Below are positions 38,854-49,486 of a stretch of 64,000 bases of DNA, piece after piece. The notes beneath the pieces were generated by a model. That model saw only the letters and a program-made list of their open reading frames with translations. It searched no databases and had not been told where the DNA came from. The number at the start of each line of letters is the position of its first letter. Within the stretch, counting starts at the first letter, position 1. Origin of the DNA: Brucella tritici (GTDB taxonomy: Bacteria; Pseudomonadota; Alphaproteobacteria; Rhizobiales; Rhizobiaceae); the NCBI RefSeq assembly GCF_008932295.1, contig NZ_WBWA01000020.1:21425-85424 (forward strand), written 5' to 3'. The position numbers and the translations under genes are program-made.

Positions 38854-39204
38854 TCAGACCAGATATGTCTTGACGAGGATATAGCCCCAGACCGCGACGA
38901 CGAACACGATGGAAATCAGAACAGCGAGCGACCCGCAATCCTTTGCAATCTGAATTTCCTTATGAAAATCCCGCGAGACGGCATCACAAGTTGCCTCGAT
39001 ACCGGTGTTCAGCACTTCCACGAGGATAAGGAACAGGATCGATCCGGTCATAAAAAGGAAAGCAAGCCAGGTTGGCGCAAGGAAAAAAGCCACTGGCAGG
39101 GACAGAAGAAACAACACCAGCTCCTGTTGAACTGCCTTTTCATGTCCTGCGAGGTACTTCAGTGCTCGCATGGAATTAAGAAAAGCCAGGAAAATCCGCT
39201 GCAT
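38854..39204 (-). CDS. dgkA: Diacylglycerol kinase (prokaryotic, DgkA type)
   Basis: About 116 residues with three membrane helices and the family motif EVLNTGIEATCDAVS...AKDCGSLAV. It phosphorylates diacylglycerol with ATP in the inner membrane and recycles the diacylglycerol left by osmoregulated glucan decoration. ATG 39204 (second of two adjacent ATGs) follows GAGGG by 5 nt. About 90 bp from nadE. Confidence 0.92.
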   Translation of the reverse strand: MQRIFLAFLNSMRALKYLAGHEKAVQQELVLFLLSLPVAFFLAPTWLAFLFMTGSILFLILVEVLNTGIEATCDAVSRDFHKEIQIAKDCGSLAVLISIVFVVAVWGYILVKTYLV

Positions 39205-39394
39205 CATTACCCTCAATCAAATTGGTTACAGCTTGGCCCGAAAATCAAAGCCGATTTTCAGAAAGCATAAAGCGTTCCTCATGCATCCGTTCAGACACAT
39301 GCCGCTCCAAGGCAATCAATAGGTGAGTTTCCCCGAAATGCAACAGGGCGGAGATCGAAACCCCGCCCTGCACGTTCTGGAATGTTGGAAACCG

Positions 39395-40774
39395 TCAGGC
39401 GCTCGCGACCTGCTTGTCCGTACCGGCATCGCGCTCCTTCTTGAGGAGTTCGGCCAGCAAAAACGCCAGTTCCAGCGCCTGATCGGCGTTGAGACGTGGA
39501 TCGCAATGCGTATGGTAGCGATCGTGCAGATCTTCTGCCGAGATCGCACGCGCGCCGCCCGTGCATTCCGTCACATTCTTGCCAGTCATTTCGACATGAA
39601 TACCACCTGGATGCGAGCCTTCAGCGCGATGAATCGCGAAGAAGGACTCCACTTCCTTGAGGATACGGTCGAACGGACGCGTCTTGTAGCCACCGGCAGT
39701 GATCGTGTTGCCATGCATAGGATCACATGACCATACAACCTTGCGACCTTCCTTTTCGACAGCACGAATGAGCTGCGGCAGGTGATCGCCAACCTTGTCG
39801 TAGCCAAAGCGTGCAATCAGCGTCAGACGTCCTGCTTCGTTTTCCGGATTCAAAAGATCAATCAGGCGAATAAGATCATCCGGCTGCAGCGACGGCCCAC
39901 ACTTGAGACCGAGCGGATTCTTGATGCCGCAGCAGTACTCGATATGAGCATGGTCAGCCTGACGTGTGCGGTCGCCGATCCAGATCATGTGGCCGGACGT
40001 GCCGTACCAGTCACCGGAAGTCGAGTCCACGCGGGTCAGAGCTTCTTCATATCCAAGAAGCAGCGCTTCATGGCTGGTGTAGAAATCGGTTTCACGCAGC
40101 GAATGATTGCTATCAGCAGTGATTCCGATTGCCCGCATGAAATTCATGGTTTCGGAAATACGCTGCGCCAAAGCTGCATATCGTTCTGCCTGCGGGCTCT
40201 TACCGACAAAGCCGAGCATCCACTGGTGAACGTTCTCCAGATTTGCGTAACCGCCCTGGGCGAACGCACGCAGCAGGTTAAGCGTTGCCGCAGACTGGCG
40301 GTATGCCATGTCCTGGCGCTGCGGATCAGGAATGCGCGAGGCCGCGTCAAATTCGATCCCGTTGATGATGTCACCACGGTAGGATGGCAGTTCCACTCCA
40401 TTAAGCGTTTCCATGTCCGATGAACGCGGCTTGGCGAACTGACCGGCGATACGGCCAACTTTCACGACCGGCTTCGAAGCGCCAAATGTCAGCACGACAG
40501 CCATCTGAAGAAATACGCGGAAAAAGTCGCGGATGTTATCCGCGCCATGTTCAGCAAAGCTTTCGGCGCAATCACCGCCCTGGAGCAGAAATGCCTTGCC
40601 TTCCGCCACTTCGGCCAATTGCTGCTTGAGCTTGCGCGCCTCACCTGCAAAAACCAGCGGCGGATAGGTGCGAAGACGGGCCTCAACGTCGTTCAGAGCC
40701 TGTGCGTCCGGATAAAACGGCACTTGCTTGATCGGTTTGTTTCTCCAGGAATGCGGGGTCCAGTTCTTCGTCAT
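39395..40774 (-). CDS. aroG: Class II 3-deoxy-7-phosphoheptulonate synthase
   Basis: 459 residues, plant-type (class II) DAHP synthase. Landmarks are [33 protein letters not shown] and [10 protein letters not shown]. It condenses PEP with erythrose-4-phosphate, the first step of the shikimate pathway. Start ATG 40774 has AGGTG upstream. The 3' flank has a GC-rich hairpin (39344-39370, CAGGGCGG/CCGCCCTG), which may serve as a weak terminator since no T tract follows. Confidence 0.95.
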   Translation of the reverse strand: MTKNWTPHSWRNKPIKQVPFYPDAQALNDVEARLRTYPPLVFAGEARKLKQQLAEVAEGKAFLLQGGDCAESFAEHGADNIRDFFRVFLQMAVVLTFGASKPVVKVGRIAGQFAKPRSSDMETLNGVELPSYRGDIINGIEFDAASRIPDPQRQDMAYRQSAATLNLLRAFAQGGYANLENVHQWMLGFVGKSPQAERYAALAQRISETMNFMRAIGITADSNHSLRETDFYTSHEALLLGYEEALTRVDSTSGDWYGTSGHMIWIGDRTRQADHAHIEYCCGIKNPLGLKCGPSLQPDDLIRLIDLLNPENEAGRLTLIARFGYDKVGDHLPQLIRAVEKEGRKVVWSCDPMHGNTITAGGYKTRPFDRILKEVESFFAIHRAEGSHPGGIHVEMTGKNVTECTGGARAISAEDLHDRYHTHCDPRLNADQALELAFLLAELLKKERDAGTDKQVASA

Positions 40775-40982
40775 TTGAGCACCTGTTTGCTTCTATCCGC
40801 TCGATTTCTCTCGGATTATATCCTCCTTACACGAAAGCCGGAATCCCTTAACGGACAGCCCACATCTGACAATGATGGCAGCCTGCCCCGGAAACCCGGC
40901 GTGCGTGGTCGCGCTGATATAATGCAGGCTGAGACTTTATGCCAGCAATATTCGTTAACCGAAGAAACCGGTTGCGAACGAT

Positions 40983-42377
40983 TTATCCGTCGATTTTCTC
41001 ACCATTCACGACACGATAGGTCGGCTTGTACATGGTGACCAGTTCTTCGGCCGCTGTCGGATGAACCGCCATCGTACGATCGAAGTCATCTTTGGTCGCA
41101 CCGGCCTTGAGTGAAATACCCAAAAGCTGAGCCATTTCACCGGCGTCCGGCCCCATGATATGGGCCCCGACCACCCTGCGGCTCGCGGCATCGACGATGA
41201 GCTTCATGAGCATTTTCTCATTGCGACCGGAAAGCGTATTCCTCATCGGACGGAACAGCGCTCTGTAAACCTCGATTTCCGGGTACTTCTTCGCCGCCTC
41301 ATCTTCCGGCAAACCGACCGTGCCGATTTCGGGTTGGGAGAACACAGCCGTCGCGATCAGCTCGTGATCAGGCTTGGTCGGATTGTCCTTGAAGGCCGTT
41401 TCGAGGAAGCACATGGCTTCGTGGATTGCCACGGGCGTTAGCTGGACACGGTTCGTGACATCTCCCACAGCCCAGATATTTGCAACATTGGTGCGCGAAT
41501 AATCATCGACCGGAATAGCGCCAAGCTCATCCATCTTAACGCCAGCTCTCTCCAGCCCAAGACCCGTCGTGTTGGCCTTGCGCCCGATCGCCATCATTGC
41601 CTGACCGACATCCAATGTGTCGCCGTTGTTCAGCGAAATCTTCAGATTGCCGTCTGACTGTTTCTCGATCTTTTCGAAAACCGCTTCACAAATGATGCGA
41701 ATGCCCTTGGCTTCCATCGTTTCGTGCAACAAATGGCGCAAATCCGGGTCGAAACGTGAGAGGATTTCCTTGCCTCGATAAACAAGCGTCGTTTCGACGC
41801 CAAGGCCATGGAATATGTTTGCAAACTCAACGGCGATATATCCGCCACCCGCAATGGCAATCGCTTTCGGCAGCTCGGCCAGATGAAACGCTTCGTTGGA
41901 GCTGATGCAAAATTCATATCCGGGCATGGTTTCAGGCATGCTCGGATGACCGCCGGTGGCGATCAATATCTGATCTGCTGTGACGCGACGACCATCGGCT
42001 TTCAGTTCGATAGTATGCTCATCAATCAATTCGGCCCGGCTGGAGAAAATTTCGACTTCAGAATTCTGGAGCCCCTTGGTATAGAGCCCCTCAAGCCGGG
42101 TAATCTCCTTGTCCTTGGCATCAATCAGCTTTTTCCAGTCGAATGTCGATGCGCCAACATCCCAACCGTAACCGGCAGCATCTTCAAAATGTTCAGGAAA
42201 CTGCGAAGCATAGACGAAGAGCTTCTTCGGCACGCAGCCGCGAATAACACAGGTCCCACCCATGCGATATTCTTCCGCAAGGCCGACCTTCTTGCCCATC
42301 GCTCCGGCGAGACGTGCAGCCCGAACCCCGCCGGAACCGCCGCCGATAACAAACAGATCATAGTCGAAGCCGGTCAT
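40983..42377 (-). CDS. gor: Glutathione-disulfide reductase
   Basis: About 464 residues. FAD motif IGGGSGGVRAAR, redox-active disulfide GGTCVIRGCVPKK and C-terminal AVHPTAAEE with the catalytic His give glutathione reductase. NADP-binding GGGYIAVEFA is present. ATG 42377 follows GGAGA; the frame opens 12 nt earlier. It follows rpiA and the DUF2059 gene, an order often kept in the Rhizobiales. Confidence 0.95.
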   Translation of the reverse strand: MTGFDYDLFVIGGGSGGVRAARLAGAMGKKVGLAEEYRMGGTCVIRGCVPKKLFVYASQFPEHFEDAAGYGWDVGASTFDWKKLIDAKDKEITRLEGLYTKGLQNSEVEIFSSRAELIDEHTIELKADGRRVTADQILIATGGHPSMPETMPGYEFCISSNEAFHLAELPKAIAIAGGGYIAVEFANIFHGLGVETTLVYRGKEILSRFDPDLRHLLHETMEAKGIRIICEAVFEKIEKQSDGNLKISLNNGDTLDVGQAMMAIGRKANTTGLGLERAGVKMDELGAIPVDDYSRTNVANIWAVGDVTNRVQLTPVAIHEAMCFLETAFKDNPTKPDHELIATAVFSQPEIGTVGLPEDEAAKKYPEIEVYRALFRPMRNTLSGRNEKMLMKLIVDAASRRVVGAHIMGPDAGEMAQLLGISLKAGATKDDFDRTMAVHPTAAEELVTMYKPTYRVVNGEKIDG

Positions 42378-42420
42378 GGGATTCTCCAATTAAACATTGC
42401 GTTGGCCGATATGTAGGCAA

Positions 42421-42454
42421 AAGAAAAAGCCCGGCCAAGTGACCGGGCTTTCAA
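42421..42454 (-). terminator. Intrinsic terminator of the DUF2059 gene
   Basis: AAAGCCCGG (42427-42435) and CCGGGCTTT (42443-42451) pair; the minus strand continues into a T tract (TTTTTCTT). It separates the DUF2059 gene from gor. Confidence 0.85.
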
Positions 42455-42475
42455 ATTCCGCGTTACCGCTAAAAA

Positions 42476-43012
42476 TTACTGCTGTGCGGGTTGTGCCGGA
42501 GCTGCCGTAGCGCCTGCCTGGGCAGCCAGAACCTCGGCCACGCCTGTCGCCAGATCACGGGCGATGCCGTTCTGCCAGATATTTGCTGCCTTCACGACTT
42601 CACGCGTCACAATCGGGCCTTCCGACAAGAGCTTCTTGCCTGCAGGCGACGTATAGAATGCTGCAATGGCCTTGAGCTCGTCTTCCGAGAATGCCTTTGC
42701 ATAGGCGCGGGCAGATTCGGTTTCGAGATCCGCGCGGCGGGAAGCCAGAGCCAGAGCCTTATCATCGACAGTTTTGGTGATGAGGGCTTCCAGGTTCGGA
42801 TCCTTCTGGATCAGCTCACCCTTCAGGGAGCGCGCTGCATTCGGCAGAATTTCATCGAACTGCTCGGTAGCATTAATTGCAGAAATAGCAGCGCGGGCGG
42901 CTTCCAGATGAGCTTCAGTGATTTCTTGTGCCGATGCTGCATGAATGCCCGACATCAGTACGAGCGCGGAAAACGGTGCAATCAGACGGCGAAAGCCAGT
43001 TGCCGGGATCAT
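42476..43012 (-). CDS. DUF2059 periplasmic protein
   Basis: 178 residues. Signal peptide ends at AASA (about 28). A DUF2059 domain follows with the conserved FSEDELKAIAAFYTSPAGKKLL (about 108-130). The family is widespread but its function is not known. It is 25 nt downstream of rpiA and ended by the terminator at 42421-42454. Confidence 0.85.
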   Translation of the reverse strand: MIPATGFRRLIAPFSALVLMSGIHAASAQEITEAHLEAARAAISAINATEQFDEILPNAARSLKGELIQKDPNLEALITKTVDDKALALASRRADLETESARAYAKAFSEDELKAIAAFYTSPAGKKLLSEGPIVTREVVKAANIWQNGIARDLATGVAEVLAAQAGATAAPAQPAQQ

Positions 43013-43037
43013 AAGGACAGTACTCCGTTCAATCAGT

Positions 43038-43736
43038 TCAAGACCGGTTCATGGTGCGGATGCCGTCGTTGCCGGCTATCACTGCCGCACGCGCCAGTCC
43101 GATGAAAAGTCCGTGCTCGACAACGCCTGGAATTGCGAAGAGAGCGTCAGATAGTGTCTTTGGATCGGGAATGCGGCCAAAAGATGCATCCACGATATAA
43201 TGCCCACCATCTGTTACGAAGGGTGAGCCATCTTTTAAACGCAGTGCCAGCGGGCCTGCAAGGCCACACTTCGCAGCTGCTTCTTCAATCGCGCGCAGTG
43301 TTGCGCCGAGACCGAAGCGATTGACCTCCACAGGCAGCGGAAAACGCCCAAGTGTTGCGACAACCTTTGAACTGTCAGCAATAACGATCATTGCATCAGA
43401 TGCCGCAGCCACAATCTTTTCACGAAGAAGCGCTCCACCGCCGCCCTTGATGAGCGAAAGATCGGTGTCGACTTCATCGGCGCCATCCACGGTCAGATCG
43501 AGATGAGGCGTTTCATCGAGTGTCGTAAGTGGAACACCGAGTTCCTCGCAGAGTTTTGCGGTGCGTTCGGAAGTAGGCACTCCAATGACCTTGAAGCCGT
43601 TGCTTACCTTGTCGGCAAGCAGACGCACGAATTCCTCGGCCGTCGAACCAGTACCAATCCCCAGACGCATTCCGTCCTTGACGTGTGCGAGTGCTTCTGC
43701 GGCGGCTGCGATTTTCAGCTTGCGAGCTTCGTCCAT
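43038..43736 (-). CDS. rpiA: Ribose 5-phosphate isomerase A
   Basis: About 232 residues. Signatures [19 protein letters not shown] and [14 protein letters not shown] (catalytic Glu/Lys region) are complete. It interconverts ribose-5-P and ribulose-5-P in the pentose phosphate pathway. ATG 43736 is preferred to the frame start at 43871 because the family sequence begins there. Confidence 0.95.
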   Translation of the reverse strand: MDEARKLKIAAAAEALAHVKDGMRLGIGTGSTAEEFVRLLADKVSNGFKVIGVPTSERTAKLCEELGVPLTTLDETPHLDLTVDGADEVDTDLSLIKGGGGALLREKIVAAASDAMIVIADSSKVVATLGRFPLPVEVNRFGLGATLRAIEEAAAKCGLAGPLALRLKDGSPFVTDGGHYIVDASFGRIPDPKTLSDALFAIPGVVEHGLFIGLARAAVIAGNDGIRTMNRS

Positions 43737-43935
43737 ACCTGAATTCCCGATATTCCCCTGCGGATTCTCATTGTAGTCCGGTTCGCCTCTAGCATGCGGA
43801 CGCGACACAACAAAGCGCCTATTCGAACTATGACGCAGAATTTCGGTTTTTAGAGCACATCCCGATCGCAAGGTTGAGCCAGAGGCGACAATCAGATAGG
43901 AATTTCATATTCCCCATTTCACACGCGAGAAGCTG

Positions 43936-44637
43936 ATGTCTGCTGCCAATCCCAAACCCATCATTGTTTTTGATCTCGACGGAACTCTTGTCGATACAGC
44001 ACCAGATCTTCTCGACAGCCTCAATCACTGCCTCGCAATATCAGGCCTAAAGACAGCCGACCGTGAATCGTTGCGAAGATTCGTGGGGCAAGGTGGCCGC
44101 GTCATGATCGAACGTGCGTTCGCCGCTCAGCAAAAACAGGCCAACGAAACGCAGCTCGACAATCTGGTCGAAGAATTCCGTGAGCATTATGCCGATAATA
44201 TGCCGGGGCATTCATCTTTCTTCCCAGGTGTTCTGGAGGCAATGGATCGCTTTTCGGCAAGTGGTTATGAGTTGGCAGTCTGCACGAATAAATTCGAGGC
44301 TTTGTCGGTAAAACTCCTGACCTCCATGGGGGAAGCTGAACGATTTGCAGCAATCTGCGGAGCCGACACATTTGCTTATCGCAAGCCTGATCCGCGCCAT
44401 CTCACCGAAACCATCGCACGGGCTGGCGGCAATCGCGAACGGGCAATCATGGTCGGGGATAGCCGGACCGATATCGATACCGCAAAAGCGGCTGGCATCC
44501 CTGTTGTTGCCGTCGACTTCGGATATACCGATCTTCCTGTGCAGCATTACGACCCAAGTCGTGTGATTTCGCATTTCGATGAATTCACTCTCGAAATGGC
44601 TGGAGAACTCATCGATGCAGTCACCGATCCCGTATAA
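43936..44637 (+). CDS. gph: Phosphoglycolate phosphatase
   Basis: 233 residues, HAD fold. The nucleophile motif DLDGTLVDT is near residue 12, the Lys motif YRKPDPRH near 150 and the metal motif VGDSRTDIDTAKAAG near 173. It removes phosphate from 2-phosphoglycolate produced in DNA repair. Divergent from rpiA. A small secreted protein gene follows 14 nt downstream. Confidence 0.9.
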   Translation: MSAANPKPIIVFDLDGTLVDTAPDLLDSLNHCLAISGLKTADRESLRRFVGQGGRVMIERAFAAQQKQANETQLDNLVEEFREHYADNMPGHSSFFPGVLEAMDRFSASGYELAVCTNKFEALSVKLLTSMGEAERFAAICGADTFAYRKPDPRHLTETIARAGGNRERAIMVGDSRTDIDTAKAAGIPVVAVDFGYTDLPVQHYDPSRVISHFDEFTLEMAGELIDAVTDPV

Positions 44638-44651
44638 AGGGAGAATGGGAC

Positions 44652-44912
44652 ATGATTACGCAACGTTTTCTTATAGTTGGCTTAGCTTATTTAGCCATAA
44701 TATCAACAGCCTCTGCAAATGACGGATCGCCGGGTCTGCCCGGCGTGCAACCGCAAAAACCTATCGTGTCTGCCCCGCCACCTGCCCCCGAACCGGATCA
44801 GAAACCCAGTGGAAGCTGGAAGAATTTTCGTGTCGGTAATACTGACGTGACGATCTCAGGCAGCATCACTGTTGATGTCGGCACCCAGAACAGCCGGACA
44901 TCTGGTCGTTAA
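44652..44912 (+). CDS. Small secreted Pro-rich protein
   Basis: 86 residues. Signal peptide (cleavage near TASA-ND, about 23) and a Pro-rich linker (about 30-50) are followed by a short polar domain (GSWKNFRVGNTDVTISGSI). The ribosome binding site GGGAGAATGGG supports translation. It is probably cotranscribed with gph. Family not recognised. Stop overlaps the convergent nnrD stop by four bases. Confidence 0.72.
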   Translation: MITQRFLIVGLAYLAIISTASANDGSPGLPGVQPQKPIVSAPPPAPEPDQKPSGSWKNFRVGNTDVTISGSITVDVGTQNSRTSGR

Positions 44913-46411
44913 TTGCGAGAGGATCGCACCAGTGCCGACAAGACGGCAGGTATCTGAGCAGGCAAATCTTCTGCAATAAGTCCATGGCCAAAGCGTCGAG
45001 CAGCGTCAGCATGCATCCACACTGAAGCACAAGCGGCTGCGAATACCGGCATCCCCTGCGCGAGCAGGCCGCACACAATACCCGTCAAGACATCGCCCGA
45101 TCCAGCTGTGGCGAGCAACGGCGTTCCATTGGCATTGACGACCGCCACACCACCCGGTTCCGCGATCACGGTATCCGGGCCTTTATATATAATGACGGTA
45201 TTGGCGCGCTTTGCAGCCTCACGAGCCTTTTCGATCTTCGATACAGAACTCAGTGCAATATCCGGAAACAGGCGTCGAAACTCTCCTTCATGTGGCGTCA
45301 GCACAAGCGCAGTCTTGGCGCGCTGCCGCCTATCGAACAGCTCACTTGGTTTCTGTTCAAAAGCCGTAATCCCGTCGGCATCCAGAACCAGTCCGTGAAA
45401 TCCTTCCAGTTCGCTATTTGCGAGAAACAAGGCGTGGTCACGCGCGAATACCGGATTTCCATATCCCGGCCCGAGTACTGCGGCTGCGACCTTGCGTTCG
45501 GTACAGAACTGCCCAACATCCTTCAAACCGCGAGTTTCACGGAGCATGATACTGGTCAGATGTGCAGCATTGACCGCCATTGCATCGGGTGGAGACAGGA
45601 GTGTTACCGCACCCGCCCCACTGCGGGCCGCAGCAAGCGCTGACAGGCGAGCGGCACCAGTCGAATGAGCACCGCCGGAAAACACGGCAACATGGCCGCG
45701 GCTATATTTGTAAGCGTCAGCGCCAAGTACCGGCAGGCTGCTTTCCCAAAGGTCTGAAGCATTCTCGAAAACATGCGGTTCTATCGTGGCGAGTATGTGA
45801 TCAGGAATACCGATATCCGCAACATGGAGAACACCGCAATGCGCCCTTCCCGGCTGCAGCATATGACCGGGCTTCTTGCGAAAGAACGTAACTGTTGCAC
45901 GTGCGCGGATTGCCGTTCCGAGGATATCGCCGCTTTCACCAGATATACCGCTTGGCAGGTCAACCGCTACAACCGGCACATCAGACGTGTTAATCGCGTC
46001 AATTGCGATGGCTTCTGCTCCATGAATGTCGCGAGCCAATCCCGCGCCAAACAAGGCATCGATTACGCCGCCGAAACTGGCGACCGAAAATTCGCCGAAG
46101 TTGGACACAGGCCCTTTATAGAAAAGTGATGCCCGCATGGCATCCGACCCTTTTCGAGGAGGCGCAGATGCGAAACAAACAACTTCCAAACCTGCTTCGA
46201 GCAGAAACTGCGCCGCGACATAACCATCGCCGCCATTATTGCCTGGTCCGCACAAAACAGCAACGGGTGCTTTGCGCGGAAACATCCGTTGCGCAACCTC
46301 CGCAACGGCATGGCCTGCCGCGAGCATCAGCGAAAATCCGTCCTTGATGCCAGTTTCAATCGTCAGGCGATCCGCTTCTGCCATTTCCCGCGGGGTCAGC
46401 AACTCGTACAT
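44909..46411 (-). CDS. nnrD: Bifunctional NAD(P)HX epimerase / ADP-dependent NAD(P)HX dehydratase
   Basis: About 500 residues. An N-terminal YjeF_N epimerase domain (GPGNNGGDGYVAAQFLLEAG) and a C-terminal ribokinase-like dehydratase (GTPLLATAGSGDVLTGIV). It repairs hydrated NAD(P)H, as E. coli Nnr does in one chain. ATG 46411 follows AAAGG; a TTG at 46429 is in the same frame. Convergent with the small secreted protein gene. Confidence 0.93.
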   Translation of the reverse strand: MYELLTPREMAEADRLTIETGIKDGFSLMLAAGHAVAEVAQRMFPRKAPVAVLCGPGNNGGDGYVAAQFLLEAGLEVVCFASAPPRKGSDAMRASLFYKGPVSNFGEFSVASFGGVIDALFGAGLARDIHGAEAIAIDAINTSDVPVVAVDLPSGISGESGDILGTAIRARATVTFFRKKPGHMLQPGRAHCGVLHVADIGIPDHILATIEPHVFENASDLWESSLPVLGADAYKYSRGHVAVFSGGAHSTGAARLSALAAARSGAGAVTLLSPPDAMAVNAAHLTSIMLRETRGLKDVGQFCTERKVAAAVLGPGYGNPVFARDHALFLANSELEGFHGLVLDADGITAFEQKPSELFDRRQRAKTALVLTPHEGEFRRLFPDIALSSVSKIEKAREAAKRANTVIIYKGPDTVIAEPGGVAVVNANGTPLLATAGSGDVLTGIVCGLLAQGMPVFAAACASVWMHADAARRFGHGLIAEDLPAQIPAVLSALVRSSRN

Positions 46412-46615
46412 CGCGTACCTTTTCAACACAGTTTGTCGAAATGATTAAATACGTGGCACAGGACTTTATGCAAGCTTGCCCTCTTTTAATGCAAAATGAC
46501 TAATTTTTAGACAGAAAAACCAGAGCGATAGTGCCTATTAAGAGCCTGCCATCAGAGTCCCGCTTGCACAAGCGCAATGAATAGTGCCACTCTGCCTGCG
46601 GATGAAGGAAATTAA

Positions 46616-47056
<441 letters not shown>

Positions 47057-47100
47057 TAATACCTGCGTACAATCCATCGTCGTGCAAACAGGGAATTAAA

Positions 47101-48510
47101 ATGACGACTGCCAACGATATTCTCAAACAAATCAAAGACAACGACATCAAGTTTGTCGACCTTCGCTTCACCGATCCGAAGGGCAAGCTACAGCACGTTA
47201 CGATGGATATCGGCCTCGTTGACGAAGACATGTTTGTCGACGGCGTGATGTTCGACGGCTCTTCTATCGCTGGCTGGAAAGCCATCAATGAATCCGACAT
47301 GGTTTTGATGCCGGACCCGACGACCGCTCATATCGATCCGTTCTTCGCTCAATCCACGCTCGTCATCCTGTGCGATATTCTCGACCCTGTTTCGGGTGAG
47401 GCCTATGCCCGCGATCCGCGCACGACCGCAAAGAAGGCCGAATCCTACATGAAGTCGCTCGGTATCGGCGACACGGTCTATGTCGGGCCGGAAGCTGAGT
47501 TTTTCGTTTTCGACGACGTAAAGTACAAGGCAGATCCATACAACACCGGTTTCAAGCTCGACTCGACCGAACTACCGTCAAATGACGACACCGAATATGA
47601 AACTGGCAACCTCGGCCACCGTCCGCGCGTCAAGGGTGGGTATTTCCCGGTTCCGCCAATCGACAGCGCGCAGGATATGCGCTCCGAAATGCTGACGGTT
47701 CTCACCGAGATGGGCATCACGGTTGAAAAGCATCACCACGAGGTCGCTTCCGCGCAGCACGAACTCGGCGTGAAATTCGACACACTGGTCCGCAACGCCG
47801 ACAAGATGCAGATCCAGAAATATGTCGTGCATCAGGTCGCCAATGCCTATGGCAAGACCGCAACTTTCATGCCGAAGCCAATCTTCGGTGACAACGGTTC
47901 GGGCATGCACGTCCACTTCTCGATCTGGAAAGAAGGCAAGCCGACCTTCGCTGGTAACGAATATGCCGGTCTGTCGGAAAACTGCCTTTACTTCATCGGT
48001 GGTGTCATCAAGCATGCCAAGGCCGTAAATGCCTTCACCAATCCGACAACCAATTCCTACAAGCGCCTGGTTCCGGGTTATGAAGCTCCGGTTCTGCTTG
48101 CCTATTCGGCTCGCAACCGTTCGGCCTCCTGCCGTATTCCGTTCGGAAATTCGCCAAAGTCCAAGCGCCTGGAAGTTCGCTTCCCTGATCCGGCTGCGAA
48201 CCCATATCTGTGCTTTTCTGCCCTGCTGATGGCTGGTCTTGACGGCATCAAGAACAAGATTCATCCGGGCCAAGCCATGGATAAGGATCTTTACGATCTG
48301 CCTGCCAAGGAACTGAAGAAGATTCCGACCGTCTGCGGTTCGCTGCGTGAAGCCCTGCAGTCGCTCGACAAGGATCGCGAGTTCCTGAAGGCTGGCGGCG
48401 TGTTCGACGACGATCAGATCGATAGCTTCATCGAACTCAAGATGGCCGAAGTGATGCGTTATGAAACGACGCCGCATCCGGTCGAGTACGACATGTACTA
48501 CTCGGTCTAA
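47101..48510 (+). CDS. glnA: Glutamine synthetase type I
   Basis: 469 residues. Landmarks are [19 protein letters not shown] and NRSASCRIP. The adenylylation loop [10 protein letters not shown] contains the Tyr modified by GlnE. It makes glutamine from glutamate, ammonia and ATP. It is cotranscribed with glnB from the sigma-54 promoter. The downstream flank has two hairpins. Confidence 0.97.
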   Translation: MTTANDILKQIKDNDIKFVDLRFTDPKGKLQHVTMDIGLVDEDMFVDGVMFDGSSIAGWKAINESDMVLMPDPTTAHIDPFFAQSTLVILCDILDPVSGEAYARDPRTTAKKAESYMKSLGIGDTVYVGPEAEFFVFDDVKYKADPYNTGFKLDSTELPSNDDTEYETGNLGHRPRVKGGYFPVPPIDSAQDMRSEMLTVLTEMGITVEKHHHEVASAQHELGVKFDTLVRNADKMQIQKYVVHQVANAYGKTATFMPKPIFGDNGSGMHVHFSIWKEGKPTFAGNEYAGLSENCLYFIGGVIKHAKAVNAFTNPTTNSYKRLVPGYEAPVLLAYSARNRSASCRIPFGNSPKSKRLEVRFPDPAANPYLCFSALLMAGLDGIKNKIHPGQAMDKDLYDLPAKELKKIPTVCGSLREALQSLDKDREFLKAGGVFDDDQIDSFIELKMAEVMRYETTPHPVEYDMYYSV

Positions 48511-48517
48511 GAAAACT

Positions 48518-48550
48518 GCGCGAACGCCAATCCGTTCGCGCGATTTCTTT
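48518..48550 (+). terminator. Intrinsic terminator of glnA
   Basis: GCGCGAACG (48518-48526) / CGTTCGCGC (48533-48541), followed by GATTTCTTTT. Confidence 0.82.
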
Positions 48551-48600
48551 TGCTCTTACCGAGGGGAACGACGCGCAACACTTGATGATTGCGCGCGCAA

Positions 48601-48629
48601 AAGAAACCCCGGCATTGCCGGGGTTTCTT
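48601..48629. terminator. Second, bidirectional terminator
   Basis: A 13-bp perfect stem AAGAAACCCCGGC (48601-48613) / GCCGGGGTTTCTT (48617-48629) with a 3-nt loop. It lies between convergent glnA and the ATP12 gene. Confidence 0.85.
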
Positions 48630-48657
48630 CATTAAATAAATGCGATAATCTTGATAT

Positions 48658-49440
48658 TTAAAGTGCTTGGAGCACGCGAGCGGCCATCATCATTTCGATT
48701 GCTCTCTTCTTCCGTCGCTCCACGGCTTCCGCGTCCGATCCCCAATGTTCGATAGTCCAATCTTCATCGAGGTGAGCCAGATTCCAGCCTTGTTCTGCGG
48801 TAACTTCGCCTTTCGCAATAGCAAGTGCAATAATCGCCGACCCGGTCAGCGTCGTCATCGTATGCAGTGACGCCAGCGCGATTGGATCTTTGTAGCCAGC
48901 CAGATGGACGCCAAATGCGGCAATGGCTTCCCGCGATTGTTCGATGTGCATCACACCTTCTGCAAGCGAAAACCGGGCGCCGAGGCCTTCCATCCAGTCG
49001 ATGAGCGGATCCCATTGTGCGGTCTGCCGAGAAACAAGTTCCTGCGGACTATCCGCACGATAACAAAGCATATCCGTGCCTGCGAAACGCAGAATATCCT
49101 CGAAAACCGCTTGTGGGTCCAGCGCAATTCCATCAATCGCTGTATTCATCAGACGGGTCGCAGGCATCTTTCCCGGATCGATGACCTTTTCCTGAGCAGC
49201 GAATTCATCCGCCACGATCTGAGCTGCCGTCATGCTCGGCAACAGCAGAAGGTTGCGCGCCGGCGTCTTGACGGGACGACCATCCAGATGGACTGCAAAG
49301 CCGCCTTCAACCTCTGCCACTTCCGCCTTTTCGTAGAAACGTTTGGGCAACGGTGCCAGCATTTGCTTTTGCGCACGCACGATCGGATTCTCGTCGGAAA
49401 GCTGCTTTCCCGCTTCAGGATCACTCAAAATATCACGCAT
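48658..49440 (-). CDS. ATP12-family F1-ATPase assembly chaperone
   Basis: 260 residues. N-terminal KRFYEKAEV, then HLDGRPVKTPARNLLLLPS (about 50-68), VIDPGKMPATRLMNTAIDGI (about 85-104) and the C-terminal LAHLDEDWTIEHWGSDAEA. In mitochondria Atp12 holds the F1 alpha subunit before assembly; the alphaproteobacterial proteins are assumed to do the same. It lies 46 nt downstream of the HAD phosphatase gene on the same strand. Confidence 0.88.
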   Translation of the reverse strand: MRDILSDPEAGKQLSDENPIVRAQKQMLAPLPKRFYEKAEVAEVEGGFAVHLDGRPVKTPARNLLLLPSMTAAQIVADEFAAQEKVIDPGKMPATRLMNTAIDGIALDPQAVFEDILRFAGTDMLCYRADSPQELVSRQTAQWDPLIDWMEGLGARFSLAEGVMHIEQSREAIAAFGVHLAGYKDPIALASLHTMTTLTGSAIIALAIAKGEVTAEQGWNLAHLDEDWTIEHWGSDAEAVERRKKRAIEMMMAARVLQAL

Positions 49441-49486
49441 AGATTTATCCAGTTCTATATTGCTGACTTGGTAGAAGGCTCAACAA

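Noticed and set aside
38854..39204. dgkA and the YegS-like kinase (62338-63234) as duplicates
   Set aside because: They are different folds: a three-helix membrane kinase and a soluble two-domain kinase.
46454..46471. TGGCAC with a downstream GC, similar to a sigma-54 promoter
   Set aside because: GG and GC start positions are 15 nt apart instead of 12, so it cannot be a -24/-12 promoter.
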